DNA of 64,000 nucleotides from Mangrovibrevibacter kandeliae (GTDB lineage Bacteria; Pseudomonadota; Alphaproteobacteria; Rhizobiales; Rhizobiaceae): positions 62,001 to 126,000 of the forward strand of contig NZ_JANIFJ010000003.1 of the NCBI RefSeq assembly GCF_024519155.1. The letters run 5' to 3'. A program made the translations under genes and the position numbers. Position 1 is the first letter of the stretch. Each line of letters opens with the position of its first letter. This document shows positions 32,217 to 41,669 of the stretch, piece by piece. The notes under the pieces are model-generated. The model saw nothing but the letters and a program-made list of their open reading frames with translations, did not search any database and was not told the DNA's origin.

Positions 32217-33569
32217 TCACGCGTGCCCGCCACTCCCGGCCAGATACTTCTCCAGCCAATGGATATCATAGTTCCCGGCTTGGATGTCGGGATTGGCCAC
32301 GAGGTCGCGGAACAGCGGCAGCGTCGTGCTGATGCCATCGACCACGAACTCGTCGAGTGCGCGGCCGAGGCGCATCAGGCACTCGGCTCGGGTGCGGCCG
32401 GTGACGATCAGCTTGCCGATCAGGCTGTCGTAGAAGGGGGGGATCGAATAGCCCTGGTAGATGCCTGAGTCGACGCGCACGCCGAGGCCGCCGGGTGCGT
32501 GGTAGTAGCTGATCTGGCCAGGCGAGGGCGCGAAGGTGCGCGGATCCTCGGCGTTGATGCGACACTCGATCGCGTGGCCCTGGAAGCGGACCTGATCCTG
32601 GGTCAGGGACAGGCCGTCACCGGCGGCCACCCGGATCTGCTCGTTGACGAGGTCGAGCCCGGTGATCGCCTCGGTCACCGGATGCTCCACCTGCAGCCGG
32701 GTGTTCATCTCGATGAAATAGAATTCGCCGTTCTCGTAGAGAAACTCGATCGTGCCGGCGCCGCGATAGCCGAGCGCCTGCATCGCGTTGGCGACGACTC
32801 CGCCGATCTTGTCGCGCGCAGCCGCGTCGAGCACCGGGGAATGCGCCTCTTCCCAGACCTTCTGGTGACGCCGCTGCAGCGAGCAGTCGCGCTCGCCGAG
32901 ATGTATGGCGTTGCCGGCACCGTCGCCGAACACCTGCACCTCGATGTGGCGCGGCTTCTCCAGATACTTCTCGATATAGACCGAGTCGTCGCCGAAGGCC
33001 GATCCGGCTTCGGCACGCGCGGTGGCGAGAGCGGTTGCGAGATCGCCTTCGGAGCGCGCGACCTTCATGCCGCGCCCGCCGCCGCCGGCGGCCGCCTTGA
33101 TCAGGACGGGATAGCCGATCTCGGCCGCCACCCGCGCGGCCTCGCCGTCTTCGGTGATGGCGCCGGCCGAGCCGGGCACCACGGGAATGCCGAGCCGGAT
33201 CGCGGTGCGCTTCGCCTCGATCTTGTCGCCCATGACACGGATGTGCTCGGCGGTGGGCCCGATGAAGGTGATGTTGTGCGCGTCGAGGATGTCCGCGAAG
33301 CGCGCGTTCTCGGACAGAAAGCCGTAGCCCGGATGCACCGCGTCGGCGCCGGTGATCTCACAGGCTGCGAGAATCTGGGGGATGTTCAGGTAGCTGTCGC
33401 GCGAGGGCGGCGGACCGATGCAGACGCTCTCATCCGCCAGGCGCACGTGCATGGCTGAGTTGTCGGCGGTGGAATGGACGGCGACCGTCGCGATGCCGAG
33501 CTCTTTGCAGGCGCGCAGCACGCGCAGCGCGATCTCGCCGCGGTTCGCGATGAGGACCTTCTTGAACAT
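32217..33569 (-). CDS. accC: Acetyl-CoA carboxylase, biotin carboxylase subunit
   Basis: 450 residues, normal for AccC. It carboxylates the biotin on AccB with ATP and bicarbonate. Typical '[25 protein letters not shown]' start, the ATP-grasp Gly loop '[12 protein letters not shown]' (about 159-170), '[13 protein letters not shown]', '[23 protein letters not shown]' and '[25 protein letters not shown]'. It follows accB by 8 nt. Confidence 0.98.
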   Translation of the reverse strand: MFKKVLIANRGEIALRVLRACKELGIATVAVHSTADNSAMHVRLADESVCIGPPPSRDSYLNIPQILAACEITGADAVHPGYGFLSENARFADILDAHNITFIGPTAEHIRVMGDKIEAKRTAIRLGIPVVPGSAGAITEDGEAARVAAEIGYPVLIKAAAGGGGRGMKVARSEGDLATALATARAEAGSAFGDDSVYIEKYLEKPRHIEVQVFGDGAGNAIHLGERDCSLQRRHQKVWEEAHSPVLDAAARDKIGGVVANAMQALGYRGAGTIEFLYENGEFYFIEMNTRLQVEHPVTEAITGLDLVNEQIRVAAGDGLSLTQDQVRFQGHAIECRINAEDPRTFAPSPGQISYYHAPGGLGVRVDSGIYQGYSIPPFYDSLIGKLIVTGRTRAECLMRLGRALDEFVVDGISTTLPLFRDLVANPDIQAGNYDIHWLEKYLAGSGGHA

Positions 33570-33577
33570 GGCCCGGC

Positions 33578-34069
33578 TTACCCGATCACGACGAGGGTTT
33601 CGCCATACTCGACCGGCTGAGCATTCTCGACGCAGATCTTCTTCACCGTGCCACTGCGCGGCGCGGGAATCTGGTTCATTGTCTTCATCGCCTCGATGAT
33701 CAGCAATGTCGCGCCTTCCTCGACGTGCTGGCCGACCTCGACGAAGGCGCGGGCGCCGGGCGAGGGCGAGAGATAGACCGTACCGACCATCGGCGAGGGC
33801 ACGCCGCCGGTCTCGGGGCCCGAGGCGGCAGCCGGCGCCGGCGCGCTCGGTGCAGGCGGTGCGGAAGCGCCCGCCGAGGGCGCAGGCGGTGCGAACTGCG
33901 GCTGTGGCATCGCCGGCATGTAGGCGTTCGGAAGGTACTCGCGCTGCCGCGACACGCGGATCCGCATCGTGCCCTGCTCGACCTCGATCTCGGTGAGGTC
34001 GGTGTCGTTCAGGATGTCGGCGAGCTCCCGCACGAGGGAGCGATCGACCGCGTTGTCTTTGCTTGCCAT
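33578..34069 (-). CDS. accB: Acetyl-CoA carboxylase, biotin carboxyl carrier protein
   Basis: 163 residues. An N-terminal helical region, a Pro/Ala-rich linker (about 48-88) and the C-terminal lipoyl/biotinyl domain with Lys129 in EAMKTMN as the biotin attachment site. The start at 34069 is chosen because GGAAGG lies 6 nt upstream; an in-frame ATG at 34087 overlapping the aroQ stop is possible but would put the ribosome site inside the gene. Operon aroQ-accB-accC. Confidence 0.95.
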   Translation of the reverse strand: MASKDNAVDRSLVRELADILNDTDLTEIEVEQGTMRIRVSRQREYLPNAYMPAMPQPQFAPPAPSAGASAPPAPSAPAPAAASGPETGGVPSPMVGTVYLSPSPGARAFVEVGQHVEEGATLLIIEAMKTMNQIPAPRSGTVKKICVENAQPVEYGETLVVIG

Positions 34070-34083
34070 ACTCATCCTTCCGG

Positions 34084-34536
34084 TCATTGCGCGGCGGTGT
34101 CCGTCTTGAGGCGCTCGGCAAGCGCAGTGACGGCGAGGTCGTACCCCAGTGTGCCGAGACCGCAGATCATGCCGGTCGCGACCGCCGATATCATCGAGTG
34201 GTGACGAAATTCTTCGCGCGCGTGAATGTTCGAGATGTGAACCTCCACGACCGGCTTGCCGAAGAAGCGCAGGGCGTCGTGCAAGGCGATCGAGGTGTGA
34301 CTGTAGGCGCCGGGATTGATGACGATTCCCTCGGCCTTCGCCTCCGCCTCCTGGATCCAGTCGACCAGCACGCCTTCGTGGTTGCTCTGCCGGAAGTCGA
34401 TCTCGAGGCCACGCGCGTCACCGAGACGGCGACACCGCGCCGCGACGTCGTCCAGCGTCTCTGCGCCGTAGATCGACGGCTCGCGGCGGCCGAGCGTGTT
34501 GAGGTTGGGGCCGTTGAGGATGAAGATCGTGGACAT
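34084..34536 (-). CDS. aroQ: Type II 3-dehydroquinate dehydratase
   Basis: 150 residues, the usual length. Shikimate-pathway dehydratase. Visible: '[27 protein letters not shown]' with the active-site Tyr, '[11 protein letters not shown]', '[17 protein letters not shown]' and '[18 protein letters not shown]' with the catalytic His. Start at ATG 34536. It opens the accBC-aat run; a 20-nt inverted repeat lies 50 nt upstream. Confidence 0.97.
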   Translation of the reverse strand: MSTIFILNGPNLNTLGRREPSIYGAETLDDVAARCRRLGDARGLEIDFRQSNHEGVLVDWIQEAEAKAEGIVINPGAYSHTSIALHDALRFFGKPVVEVHISNIHAREEFRHHSMISAVATGMICGLGTLGYDLAVTALAERLKTDTAAQ

Positions 34537-34586
34537 CACTGGACGCGGTTCGGGCGGGGCGGGGCTGTTCGGCCTCAGCGGCGGTA

Positions 34587-34606
34587 TAGAGCGCAAAATC
34601 GCTCTA
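34587..34606. repeat. Inverted repeat upstream of aroQ
   Basis: TAGAGCG (34587-34593), six bases, CGCTCTA (34600-34606): a perfect 7-bp inverted repeat in the 103-nt gap between the DsbA-like gene and aroQ. There is no T-run, so it is not a convincing terminator. It could be an operator, an mRNA processing hairpin or a copy of the TCTAGAGC-type palindromes common in Rhizobiales. Confidence 0.45.
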
Positions 34607-34639
34607 GGGAAGGAATCGGGCCCCCAATCCACCGCGCCT

Positions 34640-35404
34640 TCAGCAGCTCGCGCTGCCACAGCTGCGCGTGTCCTCGATCATCCGCTTGAGTTCGTCAAGG
34701 CCGACGGCGCCCGGGATCACCTCGTCCGACACCACGTAGGACGGCGTGCCGTTGATCATCAGCGCCTGCGACAGCCGGTTGCTCTCGGCCATGGCGGCGC
34801 CGACTTCGGTCGAGCGCATCGCCTGACGGAGTGTCGGCTCGTCGACGCCGAGCTCGCCCGCCACGTCGATTGCCCGCTGCTCGTCGACGACGCCTCTCGA
34901 GCCGAGAAGCCGCAGGTGGTACTCGCCGTACTTGTCGGGCGCGACGCTGCGGAAGGCGAGGCTGACATGGCTGGCGGCGACCGACTGCGGTCCGAGCAGC
35001 GGCACCTCCTTCAGGACGAAGCGCACCTTCGGATCGTCCTTCAGGAGCTCCGTCATGTCGGACATGGCGTGCTTGCAGTAGGTGCAGTTGTAGTCGAAGA
35101 ACTCGACCACCGTAACGTCGCCGTCCGGATTGCCGAGAACGGTGCCGGCGGGCGAGCTGAACAGCGCCTTGCCGACCGAGGCGATCGCGCTCTTCTGCGC
35201 GACCTTGCGCTCGGCCTCCTGCTTGTCCTGCAGCGCCTGCGACATGTCGAGGAGGATTTCCGGATGCGCCATCAGGTAGTCGCGCACGACGCCCTCGATG
35301 TCGCTCTTCTCTTCGGATGTGAAGGCTTGCGCCGGCGCGGCGAAGCCGGCCGACACTGCGAGGCCGGTGGCGATTGCGCCGGCGAAAAGCGAACGAAGCG
35401 TCAA
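34640..35404 (-). CDS. DsbA-family (Com1-like) thiol:disulfide oxidoreductase
   Basis: 254 residues from a TTG start. A signal peptide (1-27, APAQA cleavage), an N-terminal helical dimerisation-type segment (about 28-85) and a thioredoxin-fold DsbA domain with the redox site C107-T-Y-C110 and a cis-Pro in 'INGTPSYVV'. Acts in periplasmic disulfide formation or isomerisation. The TTG at 35404 is preferred because a perfect GGAGG lies 7 nt upstream (35416-35412); a GTG at 35425 is the in-frame alternative with no such site. It follows the M48 gene by 27 nt. Confidence 0.9.
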   Translation of the reverse strand: MTLRSLFAGAIATGLAVSAGFAAPAQAFTSEEKSDIEGVVRDYLMAHPEILLDMSQALQDKQEAERKVAQKSAIASVGKALFSSPAGTVLGNPDGDVTVVEFFDYNCTYCKHAMSDMTELLKDDPKVRFVLKEVPLLGPQSVAASHVSLAFRSVAPDKYGEYHLRLLGSRGVVDEQRAIDVAGELGVDEPTLRQAMRSTEVGAAMAESNRLSQALMINGTPSYVVSDEVIPGAVGLDELKRMIEDTRSCGSASC

Positions 35405-35431
35405 GATGCGGCCTCCATCGGGCACGGTCGG

Positions 35432-36823
35432 TTAGTCCGGCTTATGAACCGGAGTGGTTAGGATATCCTGTGCCTGGCGCCACTGCGGCGTGCCCGGCTT
35501 CAGCTTCTGCTGCGCACGGGCGGCGAAGATCCGCGCCTGCGTGAAGGCGCCGCCCTGCCAGTAGCCCTCGGCCGTCGCGAGCTCGGCGCCACCGACGTCG
35601 CCGATCGCGCCGTAGGCCATGGCGAGGAACCGATAGGCCGAGGCATTGGCGGGATCGTCGCGCAGGCCCTTGCGGATACGGGCGATCGCCTCTTTCATCT
35701 TGCTCTTGTCGCCGCTCGTCACCATCGCCTGGCCGACCTCGGCCTCCAGCAGACCCGAGTCGGACCCGTCCAGACTGGCGGCCTTGGCGAAGGCGGATGC
35801 CGCCTCGTCGGCGCGGCCAGCCTCCATCAGGATCTCGCCGCGCACCTCGTGGAACCACGGCAGCCCGGGATCGCCGGCGACGAGGGCATCGATCTTCTGC
35901 AGCGCCTCGCGCGGCGAGCCGTTCAGCTGCGTGGCGATCGCGTCGCCGTATCGTGCTGGAATGCCACGGGGATCCTTGTTGAACAGACGCCTCACCTCGA
36001 TCGCGCCGCCGCCATAGGCGGCGATCTTGGCGCGGGCGAGGTCATGCAGGAGCTGCGTCCTCGGATCGTCCGTCTTGTTAAAGTACGGGCTCTCCCTGGC
36101 TGCGGTTTCCAGAAGCGACAGACGGTCCTGCGGCAGCGGATGCGACGAGATGTAGGCGCTCGTCGGGGCGGCCGAGAACATGTTGTTGCGCATCAGGTTC
36201 TCGAAGCTGCGCAGCAGCCCGGCCGGCGACTGGCCGGTCTTCCGCAGGTAGGTGAGGGCGGCCCGGTCGGCCGTCAGCTCCTCGCCGCGCTGATAGTGGA
36301 ACAGGCTGCGCATCGCGACGCCGCCGCCGCTGCCGAAGATGCCGCCGCCGAGGCGCGCGACCTGGCTGTTGCCGGTCGCCGCGCCCGCTGCGGCCACGCC
36401 GGCGCCGAGGAGCCCGGCCACGATCGCGATGGTCTGCGCCCGCTCCAGCTGCTCGCGCACCCGCTCCTGGTGATGGCCGGCGAGATGCCCGATCTCGTGC
36501 GCGAGAACGCCGGTGATCTCGTTCGGCGTGTCCGAACTCATGATCGCGCCGGTGTTGACGAAGATCCGGCGGCCCGAGACGAAGGCGTTGAAGGAGGGTT
36601 CGTTGACGAGAACGATCTGGATGCCCGAGCGCGACAAGCCGGCGGCAGCGAGCAGCGGTTTGACATAGGAGGTGATGAGCGACTCGATCTCGGCATCGCG
36701 CACGATGGGGAGCCGGGCCTTGTCCTTCGCCGTCTGCGCCGCAGCAGGCGGCACGAGAAGCAGCGCGCCGGCGGCAAGCCACGCAAGGGCGGGATGCCGG
36801 TAGCGCCGCATCAGTATTTTCAT
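35432..36823 (-). CDS. Periplasmic M48 family metalloprotease with TPR domain (BepA-like)
   Basis: 463 residues. Signal peptide (1-30), the M48 peptidase domain with zinc motif HEIGH (109-113) and the third ligand in 'ELTADRAAL', then a C-terminal TPR-like helical region (about 270-430). The architecture is that of BepA/YfgC, which checks outer-membrane protein assembly. The ATG at 36823 has GGGGGA just upstream, inside the loop of a perfect hairpin (36823-36840) that could hide the ribosome site. It leads the run M48 - DsbA-like. Confidence 0.93.
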   Translation of the reverse strand: MKILMRRYRHPALAWLAAGALLLVPPAAAQTAKDKARLPIVRDAEIESLITSYVKPLLAAAGLSRSGIQIVLVNEPSFNAFVSGRRIFVNTGAIMSSDTPNEITGVLAHEIGHLAGHHQERVREQLERAQTIAIVAGLLGAGVAAAGAATGNSQVARLGGGIFGSGGGVAMRSLFHYQRGEELTADRAALTYLRKTGQSPAGLLRSFENLMRNNMFSAAPTSAYISSHPLPQDRLSLLETAARESPYFNKTDDPRTQLLHDLARAKIAAYGGGAIEVRRLFNKDPRGIPARYGDAIATQLNGSPREALQKIDALVAGDPGLPWFHEVRGEILMEAGRADEAASAFAKAASLDGSDSGLLEAEVGQAMVTSGDKSKMKEAIARIRKGLRDDPANASAYRFLAMAYGAIGDVGGAELATAEGYWQGGAFTQARIFAARAQQKLKPGTPQWRQAQDILTTPVHKPD

Positions 36824-36840
36824 GTAATCCCCCGATTACA
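36823..36840. promoter_or_regulatory. Inverted repeat over the M48 protease ribosome-binding site
   Basis: TGTAATC (36823-36829), four C, GATTACA (36834-36840): a perfect 7-bp inverted repeat. On the mRNA of the minus-strand M48 gene it forms a hairpin whose loop is the GGGG of the ribosome site and whose 3' arm ends on the A of the start codon. It may be a translational switch or, as DNA, an operator. Confidence 0.5.
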
Positions 36841-36930
36841 AAGGCGGCCGCACGGCGGCCCGTGTTCTCGTTGCGTGCGGCGTCTTCCGCACCGCAATCC
36901 GGCAAATCTGAGGCGCCAAGGAGTAGCCCC

Positions 36931-38112
36931 GTGAATCACCCGCGTCCGATCAAACCATCGTTACGCTCCGAGATCGACCCGTTCCGGGCGATGGACGTGC
37001 TCTCGGAAGCGAACCGGATGACGGCGCGGGGCCTGCCGGTGATCTCGCTCGCCGTCGGGCAGCCCGCCGCGCCTGCGCCGAAGGGCGCACTCGCAGCTGC
37101 CGCGCAGCTCCTGGAAACGGGTCGCATCGCCTATACCGACGCCCTCGGCCGGATGGACCTGCGGCAGCGCATCGCGCGGCTCTATCGGGAACAACATGGG
37201 GTCGAGGTTCCGGTCGAGCGGGTGATGATCACCACCGGATCATCGGCCGGCTTCAATCTCGCCTTCCTTGCCGCCTTCGACGTCGGTGACCGGGTCGCCA
37301 TCGCCGCGCCCGGCTATCCCGCCTATCGCAACATCCTGCGCGCGCTGGGGCTGGTGCCCGTCGAGATCGAGGTCGGCGACGACTACGTGCTCGGCGCGAA
37401 GCAGTTGGCCGAGGCGCATGCGCGTGAGCCGCTGCAGGGCGTCCTGATCGCCAGTCCCGCCAATCCGACCGGCACGGTGACGCCGAAGGACGAGCTCCGC
37501 CGCCTCGTCGAATTCGCCGGACGGGAGGGTATCCGCTTCGTGTCGGACGAGATCTATCACGGCCTCGTCTTCGGTGAGCCGGAGGCGACGGCGCTCGAAG
37601 TCTCCGACGAGATCATCGTCGTCAACTCCTTCTCCAAGTTCTACTGCATGACCGGCTGGCGGATCGGCTGGCTGGTGCTGCCGCAGAGCCTGGTGCGCGC
37701 CGCCGAGTGCATCGGCCAGAGCCTCTACATCTCGCCGCCCGAGCTCTCCCAGGTCGCCGCACTGGCGGTGATCGATCAGCCCGGCGAGCTCGAGGCGATC
37801 CGCGACGGCTATCGTGACAACCGGGCGGTGATGCTGGAGCGCTTGCCGAAGCTCGGCTTCACCCACCTCGCGCCGATGGATGGCGGCTTCTACGCCTACG
37901 CCGCGATCCCGCCGGGCTTCGCAGGGTCCACCGAGTTCGCACGGCGCGTGCTGGAGGAGTGCCACGTCGCGATTACGCCCGGCACCGACTTCGACGTGCG
38001 GCGCGGCGAGCGTTTCGTGCGCCTGTCCTATGCCTGCGGCACCCCCTCGCTGAAGGAGGCGCTTGATCGGCTCGAGGGCTGGCTCGGCAACGCCCGTTCG
38101 CCGCAGCGCTGA
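36931..38112 (+). CDS. Class I/II PLP-dependent aminotransferase
   Basis: 393 residues, fold type I aspartate aminotransferase family. Visible: 'ISLAVGQPAAPAPKG' (about 35-49), 'ITTGSSAGFNLAFLAAFDVGDRVAIAAPGYPAYRN', 'ASPANPTGTV', 'VSDEIYHGLVF' (Asp for the pyridine N), 'NSFSKFYCMTGWRIGWLV' with the PLP Lys236 and 'VRLSYACGT' with the substrate-binding Arg region. Amino-donor specificity cannot be read. GTG 36931 chosen with AAGGAG 7 nt upstream. Divergent from the M48 gene; ends in a strong hairpin terminator. Confidence 0.94.
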   Translation: MNHPRPIKPSLRSEIDPFRAMDVLSEANRMTARGLPVISLAVGQPAAPAPKGALAAAAQLLETGRIAYTDALGRMDLRQRIARLYREQHGVEVPVERVMITTGSSAGFNLAFLAAFDVGDRVAIAAPGYPAYRNILRALGLVPVEIEVGDDYVLGAKQLAEAHAREPLQGVLIASPANPTGTVTPKDELRRLVEFAGREGIRFVSDEIYHGLVFGEPEATALEVSDEIIVVNSFSKFYCMTGWRIGWLVLPQSLVRAAECIGQSLYISPPELSQVAALAVIDQPGELEAIRDGYRDNRAVMLERLPKLGFTHLAPMDGGFYAYAAIPPGFAGSTEFARRVLEECHVAITPGTDFDVRRGERFVRLSYACGTPSLKEALDRLEGWLGNARSPQR

Positions 38113-38146
38113 ACCGGGGCCGCTCGCGCCGCTGGCAGGAACGGAA

Positions 38147-38178
38147 AGAGCCGCGGGAGCGATCCCGCGGCTCTTTTT
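38147..38178 (+). terminator. Rho-independent terminator between aminotransferase and rne
   Basis: A perfect 12-bp stem (38147-38158 with 38163-38174), loop GCGA, then five T (38174-38178). It ends the aminotransferase transcript. On the minus strand it follows rne, with A-run upstream giving a weak T-run (38145-38147), so it may act in both directions. Confidence 0.9.
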
Positions 38179-38208
38179 AACACAGTCTCTTCGATCCGTC
38201 GACGCGTA

Positions 38209-41112
38209 TCAGAAGAAGCCGCGGCGCGACCACCAGCCGGTCTTCTTCGGCCGTTCGTCGGCCGGCTCGGATCCGCTCGAGGTGATCACCGGTTCGCGCG
38301 GCGCCGCCGGCTCCTGAGGCTCGGGCGCAGCGACCGGGTCGGCATCGGCTTCAGCCGCAGACTGCGCGGCCGGTTCCGGCACATCCGAAGCGCTCGTCGC
38401 GACCATCTCCGCCGCTGGCGCCTCGTTCGCGTCCTCGGAAGCGGCCCGCGCCTCCGCATCGCGGTCCTGCTGCGACGGCGACGCCTCGGCGACGAGATCG
38501 GACAGCGCCTCGGCCGCCGATTCGGCGTAATGCGCCACGGTCGCGGTCAGGCCCTCGACGGGGGCGGCGGCAGCGACATCCTCGCTTCCCGAGCTCTCGC
38601 CGTCCTGGTCGCCGCCGTCACCGGCAGTTTCGCCGAAACCGCCGTCGGAGGCTTCGCCCTCGCGCTGGCGGCGCCCGCCGCGGCGGCCGCGGCGGCGGCG
38701 GCGGCGACCGTTCTGGTCGTCGCCATTCGATGCCGCAGCCTCGCCGGCCTCCACATCGGGCTCGGTGCCCGTCGCTTCCTCCTCGTCCTCGCCACCGTCG
38801 GCGTCGTCGGTGTCGTCGGCCTCGCCGGCTTCGCCACCGTCGGCCGCCAGACCGCCCGGCTCGCGCCGACGGCGCCGACGGCGCTTGCGGCGGCGGCCGT
38901 TGTCGGACTTCTCCTCGCTCTCCTCGTCGGAGGAGACTTCGGCGGACTCCGACGCCTCGGCGGCCTCGGCGAGTGCCTCGTCGACGGCCTCGTCCTCCAC
39001 GTCTTCGGCGGCGACGCTGTCCGGCTGGGCCGGGGCCAGCGCGACGGGGCGGCCGACCGCCTCCTCGCCATGCTCGATCGAGAGGTGCTGGTGGCCATGA
39101 CCGTCATCGGCCTGGATGAAGATGCGCAGCCCGAAATGGCGCTCGAGATCGTCGATCGTGCCGCGCTTCTCGTTCAGCACGTAGAGCGCCGTCGCGGTCG
39201 GAACGCGCACGATGAGGTCGTGGCCCGAGTGCTTCTGCAGCTGCTCCTCGATGGTGCGGATGACGTGCAGCGCCAGCGAGGAGTCCGAGCGGATGAAGCC
39301 CATGCCCTCGCAGACCGGGCAGACCTGCGTCGCCGACTCGAGCACGCTCGCACGGATGCGCTGCCGGCTCATCTCCATCAGGCCGAAATGCGAGATCCGG
39401 CCCAGCTGGATGCGCGCGCGATCGTCCTTCAGGCAGTCCTTGAGCTTCTTCTCGACCGAGCGGTTGTTGCGCTTCTCCTCCATGTCGATGAAGTCGATCA
39501 CGATGAGGCCGGCGAGATCGCGCAGGCGCAGCTGGCGCGCCACTTCCTCGGCCGCTTCCATGTTGGTGCGGAAGGCGGTGTCCTCGATCGAGTGCTCGCG
39601 CGTCGAGCGGCCCGAATTGACGTCGATGGCGACCAGCGCCTCGGTCTGGTTGATGATGATGTAGCCGCCGGACTTCAGCGTCACCTGCGGCTGCAGCATC
39701 CGGTCGAGCTGGGCCTCGATGCCCTGACGGGCGAAGATCGGAACCTGCTCGCGATACGGCTGCACGACCTTCGCCTGGCTCGGCATCAGCATGCGCATGA
39801 AGTCCTTGGCCTCGCGGTAGCCCGCGTCGCCGGACACCAGGATCTGGTCGATCTCCTTGTTGTAGAGGTCGCGGATCGAGCGCTTGATCAGGCTGCCTTC
39901 CTCGTAGACGAGCGCCGGCGCCGAGGAGGCGAGGGTGAGCGTGCGCACCGTCTCCCACAGCCGCATCAGGTACTCGTAGTCGCGCTTGACTTCCGCCTTG
40001 GTGCGGTTGGCGCCGGCGGTGCGAAGGATGATGCCCATGCCGCGCGGCACGTCGAGGTCGCGCACGACCTCCTTCAGCCGCTTGCGGTCGGTGACGTTGG
40101 TGATCTTGCGCGAGATGCCGCCGCCGCGCGCCGTGTTCGGCATCAGGACGGAATAGCGGCCGGCGAGCGACAGGTAGGTGGTCAGCGCCGCACCCTTGTT
40201 GCCGCGCTCTTCCTTGACGACCTGCACCAGCAGGATCTGGCGGCGCTTGATGACCTCCTGGATCTTGTACTGCTTGCGCGGCTGGCGCTGGCGGACGGGA
40301 ACCTCCTCCATCGCGTCCTCGGCGCCGAGCTCGTCGACCTCGTCCGCCTCGTCGTCGGAGGACTCGTCGTCACTCGTCTCGGGGCGGGCGCCGCGGCGAC
40401 GGCCGCGGCCGCGCGAGCGCGGACGTGCGGGTCCGCTCGACGCTTCGTGCTCGTCCGTCTCGCCGTCGTCGGAGGCCTCGGCGTCATCACCCGACGAAGC
40501 GACCGCGGGGGCATCCTCATCGGACACCGCCGAGCGATCGCCGGCCTCGTCGTCTCCGCCAGCGGCCAGTCCGGTGAACGCGTCTGACTCATGGTCCTCG
40601 TCGGAACGGCCTTCCGGCGCCGCAGCCGTCGCGTCGTCGGACGCGGCCGCATTCGCCTCGTCGAAGGTCTCGCCCGCGCCGTCCCCGTCCGAAGTCTCGT
40701 CGGTCGGCGTGGCCTCGGAAATGCTGTCGTCGGGGCCGGCACCGGCCGCCTTTGCTGGCGCGCTGCGTCGGGGCCGGCGCTGCGGCTTGGCCGGCTTGTG
40801 ATCGTCCTCGTCCTCGTCCTCGGCGGCGCGGGCGAGTTCCTCGATCAGCGCCTGACGGTCGGCGACCGGGATCTGATAGTAGTCCGGGTGGATCTCGCTG
40901 AACGCGAGGAAGCCGTGGCGGTTGCCGCCATACTCGACGAAGGCGGCCTGGAGCGAAGGCTCCACCCGGGTCACCTTGGCGAGATAGATATTGCCCTTGA
41001 GCTGCTTCTTGTGTTCCGACTCGAAGTCGAATTCCTCGATCCGGTTACCCTTGATTACGACAACGCGCGTCTCTTCCGGATGAGACGCGTCGATCAACAT
41101 CTTGTTTGCCAT
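38209..41112 (-). CDS. rne: Ribonuclease E
   Basis: 967 residues, the endonuclease that starts mRNA decay and processes rRNA and tRNA. N-terminal S1-domain pieces (about 36-85) are split by a long acidic, low-complexity insertion (about 95-275), then continue near 276 (RKQYKIQEVIKRRQILLVQVVKEERGNKG). The catalytic DNase I-like region has VAIDVNSG (about 497) and VIDFIDM Asp residues; the zinc-link is CPVCEG (about 598). The disordered acidic/Arg-rich tail (about 695-967) ends GWWSRRGFF, the GWW PNPase-docking motif known from Caulobacter. The 5' flank is a 557-nt gap. Confidence 0.97.
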   Translation of the reverse strand: MANKMLIDASHPEETRVVVIKGNRIEEFDFESEHKKQLKGNIYLAKVTRVEPSLQAAFVEYGGNRHGFLAFSEIHPDYYQIPVADRQALIEELARAAEDEDEDDHKPAKPQRRPRRSAPAKAAGAGPDDSISEATPTDETSDGDGAGETFDEANAAASDDATAAAPEGRSDEDHESDAFTGLAAGGDDEAGDRSAVSDEDAPAVASSGDDAEASDDGETDEHEASSGPARPRSRGRGRRRGARPETSDDESSDDEADEVDELGAEDAMEEVPVRQRQPRKQYKIQEVIKRRQILLVQVVKEERGNKGAALTTYLSLAGRYSVLMPNTARGGGISRKITNVTDRKRLKEVVRDLDVPRGMGIILRTAGANRTKAEVKRDYEYLMRLWETVRTLTLASSAPALVYEEGSLIKRSIRDLYNKEIDQILVSGDAGYREAKDFMRMLMPSQAKVVQPYREQVPIFARQGIEAQLDRMLQPQVTLKSGGYIIINQTEALVAIDVNSGRSTREHSIEDTAFRTNMEAAEEVARQLRLRDLAGLIVIDFIDMEEKRNNRSVEKKLKDCLKDDRARIQLGRISHFGLMEMSRQRIRASVLESATQVCPVCEGMGFIRSDSSLALHVIRTIEEQLQKHSGHDLIVRVPTATALYVLNEKRGTIDDLERHFGLRIFIQADDGHGHQHLSIEHGEEAVGRPVALAPAQPDSVAAEDVEDEAVDEALAEAAEASESAEVSSDEESEEKSDNGRRRKRRRRRRREPGGLAADGGEAGEADDTDDADGGEDEEEATGTEPDVEAGEAAASNGDDQNGRRRRRRGRRGGRRQREGEASDGGFGETAGDGGDQDGESSGSEDVAAAAPVEGLTATVAHYAESAAEALSDLVAEASPSQQDRDAEARAASEDANEAPAAEMVATSASDVPEPAAQSAAEADADPVAAPEPQEPAAPREPVITSSGSEPADERPKKTGWWSRRGFF

Positions 41113-41669
41113 CTAGGATGAACTCCCGGATACCGGCCTCCGGGTGTGTGCGAGCGTGTAGCGCTTGAACCATCGGTAGGGAGTGGGTATCCGCATGGGC
41201 CCCGCGGCGTCGGCGAGCAGCACGATGACTCCGCAAGCGCCCGAGGCCGATTGGCCCGGATGCGATAAGCGGAAGTTCGGCGACGGCTTGCGACACGGCA
41301 CGACCTGTAACACCAATGGGCACCGCGAGTGGCGCCCGACGAATTAGCTTTGCGCGTTCGCTCTCGGACGAGAGACAGCGCATTCCTGGAGAACCCGCCC
41401 GGAATCGCTTCCGGATCAACAGAAATCTTCCACGAGACCAGGATCGGTGCAACGCTCGAGCCGGTTGCGGGGCATGAGCCCGCGCTCCTGAAGCACGCCG
41501 CCTCGCGATCGGAGGTGCCGGCGGGTGGGAGCCCGAGGCACTTCCAGCCTCACTTGCGCTTTTATGCTGGGCTAGGGCGCGACACAAGTGTTATGCGCGG
41601 GAGCGCTGCCGGAACGGCGCCCGCGGGGCCAGCCGATCGGGCAGGGCGGTGCAGGATTCCGGCGGCTCG
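41113..41669. other. Divergent intergenic region between rne and amidase gene
   Basis: 557 nt with no convincing gene on either strand; candidate frames are Arg/Pro-rich shadows. It must hold the rne promoter and leader, and the amidase promoter. Long rne leaders mediating autoregulation are known in other bacteria. A T-rich '-10/-35' like patch near 41555-41580 may serve the amidase gene. Confidence 0.4.

Noticed and set aside
38530-40587. A 685-codon plus-strand frame across rne.
   Set aside because: Low-complexity shadow of the acidic rne coding strand; no plausible start or homology.
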